Shown piece by piece: positions 59,259 through 64,000 of a stretch of DNA of 64,000 nucleotides. A program made the position numbers and the translations under genes. The DNA lies in assembly GCA_035235625.1 (NCBI GenBank), contig CP141140.1, positions 37,087,351 to 37,151,350 on the forward strand, read 5' to 3'. The notes under the pieces are model-generated. The model searched no databases, was not told where the DNA came from, and saw only the letters and a program-made list of their open reading frames with translations. The stretch's first letter is position 1. Every line of letters begins with the position of its first letter. This DNA comes from Saururus chinensis (taxonomy: Eukaryota; Streptophyta; Magnoliopsida; Piperales; Saururaceae).

Positions 59259-62200
59259 GTCGAGGAGGCAAACTCATTTTGACTTCTGGAAAAGCTTTAT
59301 ACATGTTCGATCGCATGGCAAGATATATGTCCAGAAGTAATTTAGACTATATATACATATTTTTTGGGATTGCAAAGGGAAAATCAAAAGCAATTAATAT
59401 GTTATGCTGCTTTATTTTAGACATTTTGACTAAAATATGTACTTACTGTTAGGTGTACTGTCCATTTGAGAAATGTAATCAGCTGGTGAATAGTTTATAC
59501 AAATTGATTAAGATATATACTTACTGTTAGGTGTACTGTCCATTTGAGTGAGCTGGTGAATATTTTATACAAATTGACTTAGATGTAATCAGCAGGTGAA
59601 GATTCACCGGCGAACCCGCTAGTGAACTTTTCACAGTCGTCAATCAAGCGATATTAATGGTGCAGGTATTAGGCATGCACTTCAACCGTAAACTATGTCT
59701 TTTTGAGTGAAATACATGCACTTAGCATATGTACACTTGATTTCTTAAAGAATGTGTCTATATACACCCTCATAATTTTTTTAATACCCCGCTTTATTCA
59801 AATTTTTATCAAAAGGGTGTGTGAAACGGGGTACTAAAAAGATTATTTCTTAGAAATGGATACATTTATTATTTCTTAGAAATGGACATCCGGCAAACTA
59901 CACTGGGTGAGCCTTCACGAGCTAATCACGTCTCACCATTTCCAATGAGGGCATGATAAAGCCACCATCACTAATAACAAGTAATTAAGAATCACATGTA
60001 GGAAGAGGTCCAGGTCTGAACTAAACTAACAGTGCCGATAAGCATGATTACATTGTTCTAATTTGAACATATAATACAGTTTGACTACATACATTGAGAG
60101 TTAATTAATCTATTTACTACACTGTTTCTTATTAGCAAATATATTAACTAAATATAGAGAACGTACCCATTCTGTCAAGCGGTAAAAACTTAAATGTCAT
60201 AAAATGTTTAGCGTTAATGTTTTTTTCATTGTATTTCACTTTGATTTAATCGAAGGGGGTTCTCTACCCCTTTTTCTACGGATACAAAAATGTTTAGCTT
60301 AATTAAATCTAATTAACTGTCAGTTAAAAAAAGTACAAAAAAAATGTAGAATAAGAACAAAGATTGCTTGTGAAGGGGGATTACTTTATCTTTGTTAAGA
60401 CATTATTCAAAGGACTGGCTTTGCAAAAGTGTCTTTCTAGTACACAGACAAAATGAGAACATTAATGCGACTAGCTAGGGTGGACCATTGTTAATTTAGT
60501 CTACATATTCTTCTCGTGCAACACTAGAATGATCTCCTTTCAATGGCCGGCAGCGAGAATCCGCCAAGTCTTTTCCATGAAGCAACGTCTGGGAACGAAG
60601 GAAGACCGGAACCGTAAAGTGACGATTCTTCCACGTTTGTTTCTGTTATTTGAAAGGGAGCCTGATCTCAATTATCAAAACAAAAAAAGGGGGGACCAGA
60701 TCTCACGTGTTTTCAAACCGCAGGCCAGAATTATGTCTTGGTTAGGAGACTCACACTGTGAAGACACGAGATTTCAGAGGATGGATCAGAGACTGGGTTG
60801 AGGATGGATCAGAGACTGGGTTGGGACTTTAGGTCCCATGGAAGAAAACAGGAAAGGAAATCATCTGGAATGTACTGTGTCTTTGGCTTAAAGTAATATC
60901 TGTCAGTAGTGGGCTCATGGCCATTCCAGGTCTTCCAAAGTTAAAGCACTTTTTATGCTCTAGTATCATAACATCAATGGTGTACACGTTAATGCATATT
61001 AATATAAATATTATTTCTAGTAGCGGGCACTAATCTGTACTGTCAATTTCGAAAATGAACATTTTATGTGCGTTTCTTATATTCAACTCACGAGTGAATA
61101 AGGAGAATAAAAAACCCTTATTTCCAAAGTCTTTGTCGCTAATGGGATAACTCATTCAATCACTTTTGCACTGATGAAAATTTTCTTTCTCATCATTCTA
61201 GCTAGGGTCCAAGAAATAAACTATAAGAAATTGAGAGCCTCACATTAATCGAAGTGATATAGTGATCTCATGACCCATGAGCGTTGGTGCACTACTTTCT
61301 GTCCTATACTCCATATGTGGAGTGTGATGGCTGATACAAAGTGGTGGCAGGATCATATCCCCCAACGGGTCCACTTAAATTAACTTACTCACACAATGAT
61401 AACGAGGTGTTGTAAGAGTTTAATGTCCGGGATATGGTAGGAATAAGGTCTTCTCACGGAGAAATTATGAAAATCGTGCTTAACACGTTTGACAAGGTTA
61501 GTTTTTGTGTCCAACTTAGATAGCTAGGTTAAGTAGGATTATCCCGTAAGCGTAATATACCTAATATTTCAATTATTCCTCTGATACCCTTAAACCTACT
61601 ACGCATTGTCTACCTTGACGTGTGTCTATTACGTGACACTAACGATTGTCATGACCCAAAACCCGGTCTTTCATCTTTATAATGACTTTTACTCTATTTC
61701 TTAGCCCGTTCCTGACTCTAACAAGTCAATCCCAACTGCTTATTTAAAGGGTTATTTCTTTGCCAAGACCCTTTTCCCCTGTTGAACGATTGAAACACTA
61801 GCCTTGCTCTAAATCATGACTTTCCAGACTAATGTATTATACTTTTTACTCAAGTTCTTAACCCGTTGGACACGCATCAGGTCAACCCCAACTTATTCAA
61901 AGGGGAAATTTCTTCGCCGGGACTCTTCTCCAAAACAGTAGCCTGGCGTCCCAAATGTTTAGGGGGACAAGACTAGTACGATTTATTGGAATTCAGATTC
62001 AAGGAGGGATAGGCCAACATGATTTAGAAAATTGTGTCAGCGCATGTGACTTGGCCCAGATTTGGAATAGCTACAAATTGGACTTGGCCGATTACTGGAT
62101 TTAGGTCCATTAGTAAATAATAGGACGAAACCAGAAGATATTAATTAAATTTCTTTAAATAATTAGTAAATTAGATTAAAATGAGTCTATATGCATGTAC

Positions 62201-63020
62201 CTTAATAATCGTCTCAGTACCTCAATAACCCCATAAACCCCCTCATAAAATTATAAATAAAATGAGGTACTTATGAGACTAGTGGGGTGCATATTGACTT
62301 ATTCATAAGATTAATTTAAGATTCCCTAATAACTTGAGGGCTATTGAGCTATAAGCCCTGATTGTTAGTTCAGGGCTAGGGGCTTATCCCCTTATAAGTG
62401 AATAAGCCCCGGCCATGATAGGGCTGTAACTCACTTGTATGTCTGCATCCATAAAGACACATATATATAAAGAACGAGAGAAGAATAAGCACTTTGTAGA
62501 GAATAATATTTTCTCTAAAGTGAAGCTCATATTATGAATATGAGTTTCCTCAAAGTTGCAACATCATGGGTCAGATTAAAGGGAAAATCAAATAGAAGAT
62601 TTTATTTTTTATATGAGAAAAGTTAAGATGCACCTGACACATTTGGCGGCATGTGCAATGGGTACATCACAAATCGTTGAAATGTGATCTCATGATGCTC
62701 ACAAAACATGGAGGCAGGTGGGGGGTTTGAGCCCTGCCTCCCCCTATTTCGCACACATCATTAGATCTAGTAACTGTGTGCCAAATTGCAACAATTTCAA
62801 ACTTTTATTAGGTTTGGAGCTTTTATCTAAGGTACAACATCAAGAGAAGGATTTTGATGAAAATCCAATGCAAGATATCATCTTTTAAATTGTAGGTAAA
62901 TTATTTGTGCAAATTAAAGTTTGGATGAAATTTGAACCAATTTTAACAATTTAACTGAATAATAATATATCTTGTACTATAAAATATTGAATTTAGGAAC
63001 TAGTAGCCGTGTGCAAATCA
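59259..63020. repeat. Segment B, block directly upstream of DIR2
   Basis: Collinear with segment A from GTCGAGGAGGC to GACTCTAACAAGTC (61,725) and with the right part of C from there to about 63,020 (AAGATGCACCTGACACATTT, GTTGAAATGTGATC, ATCATCTTTTAAATTG). It lacks about 770 bp present in A and C, between GCACTGATGAAAA and TTTTCTTTCTCATC near 61,175. It carries a short tandem duplication CATTTGAG..TTATACAAATTGA at 59,450-59,580, shared with A. The 90-codon frame at 60,529-60,801 is not kept in A or C. Confidence 0.9.
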
Positions 63021-64000
63021 TTTGTTAGAAATGAGTTGGATTGAGCCCAACATAATTTTATCCTAAGTATTTTAAGCTCACCATGCAAAATGAGTATGAG
63101 TCTTAATTGGTTGTTGAGATTGAATCATGTCGATGGTGAGAATGAATGAGAATGGTCAAAGTTGTAGAGAAGGAGAAGGCGAAAAAAAGAGCCCTGAGCT
63201 ATAAGAACTTTGATTGGCCTTATATTCAGGCCCCAAGGGCAAACTCTTTGGTGCAGATAGATTTTAGACAACAGGAGTTTGGGCTTGACCCAACTCATTG
63301 GTTGGGTCCAACCATGAGTGTCGCCACTGGCCTGGTGCAAGTAGAACGTGCACGGCCAATTGAATCTGGTTGGGTTGAGTTTATTAGAAAAAATTATCTT
63401 CTAGGGACTAATTTATTTGTAGTTAATTAATTATTAATTTTTTTACTAATTAAAATAACTATAATAATAACAACTATATATCTCTTTTGTATCTACATGG
63501 GTATAGTCTTGTCTATATTGCTGTCATATGTACCCCTATGTATATTGTCTTTAAATATAGTTCGTTGTACATATTTCTATACGGGCTTTCTTTGCACTAA
63601 TAGTGTTTGCATGAGCAAGGAAAATAATGCACTATTTTGGTTCGTTAGGTGCATAGCTTGTTTTGCACCTATGCACCTAGTGTGTGCATACATACAATTG
63701 TTGTATCATGTAGCAGACCTCCAGTGGATTTTAAAGTACTACTAAGGGGGTGGGGGGGACACAAAGTTGTGTTAAAGTCTGTTAAACACTAGTATTGGTC
63801 ATTTTCATGATTAAAGTTACCATAAGTTCCATAATCACATAAACAAATAAATAAAGTTTTCCAACATCGTACTATATTATTTAAAAAAAAAAAGAAACTG
63901 GCATTTATTAGATGATAAGGTTTGTGCTTGACAGATATGGTAAATATCCAAAGTGACCCCATGATGGGACTTAGTCGATGAAGCCTAGCAGCAAGAGCTA
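63021..64000. other. Unassigned DNA at the right edge
   Basis: Similarity to segment C ends near 63,020. The plus frame at 63,146-63,430 (94 codons) and that at 63,497-63,745 (82 codons) show no recognised motif. A G run lies at 63,747-63,759. If the tandem pattern continued, another MULE remnant would be expected beyond the window. Confidence 0.3.

Noticed and set aside
60529-60801. 90-codon frame in segment B as a conserved small gene
   Set aside because: The homologous DNA in A and C does not keep the frame, and similarity is the same outside the frame.

Overview
This window is plant nuclear DNA. It holds two intron-free secreted dirigent protein genes in a sea of plant-type transposable elements: a Reina-type chromovirus, an Athila-type retrotransposon fragment primed by tRNA-Asp, Mutator-like elements (one carrying a ULP1-like protease gene), a PIF/Harbinger-type element, hAT and Stowaway MITEs, and a 2.66-kb solo LTR. 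The GC-rich third positions of the dirigent genes hint at a monocot, but that is a weak inference. No tRNA, rRNA, CRISPR array or prokaryotic feature was seen.

Layout. 1-4.0 kb: degenerate repeats and AT-rich DNA without a recognisable gene. 4.02-6.68 kb: a solo LTR with 5-bp target duplication. 6.7-10 kb: nothing recognised. 10.09-10.65 kb: dirigent gene DIR1 (minus strand). 10.9-20 kb: a MITE whose centre is a TA/GA microsatellite, a 3.8-kb PIF/Harbinger-like element without transposase, a foldback repeat and old LTR-like DNA. 20.1-25.4 kb: a complete but dead Reina element. 26-28.5 kb: fragments of Mutator-like transposase genes. 29.15-35.4 kb: segment C. 36.4-49.4 kb: a large Mutator-like element (E1) with a mudrA-type gene, a convergent ULP1-like gene, a nested Athila-type fragment and a 199-bp tandem array. 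49.4-52.6 kb: segment A. 52.6-58.3 kb: a second Mutator-like remnant (E2) with related repeats and two hairpins. 58.53-59.10 kb: dirigent gene DIR2 (minus strand). 59.26-63.0 kb: segment B.

The organising principle appears to be a tandemly duplicated dirigent locus. Segments A, B and C are three related copies of one non-coding block that lies upstream of the dirigent genes. B directly abuts the DIR2 promoter. C probably belongs to DIR1 but has been pushed about 18 kb away by nested insertions. A has lost its dirigent gene: the Mutator end that lies 240 bp beyond the DIR2 stop codon is fused directly to A. The copies act as natural empty sites and show which insertions and deletions are derived.

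Only DIR1 and DIR2 look like intact, functional genes. Every transposon gene seen is broken by stops or frameshifts. The Reina polyprotein is distinctive: it stays in a single frame but has five amber codons, each at a position where glutamine would be expected, the pattern expected from cytosine deamination of a methylated, silenced element.
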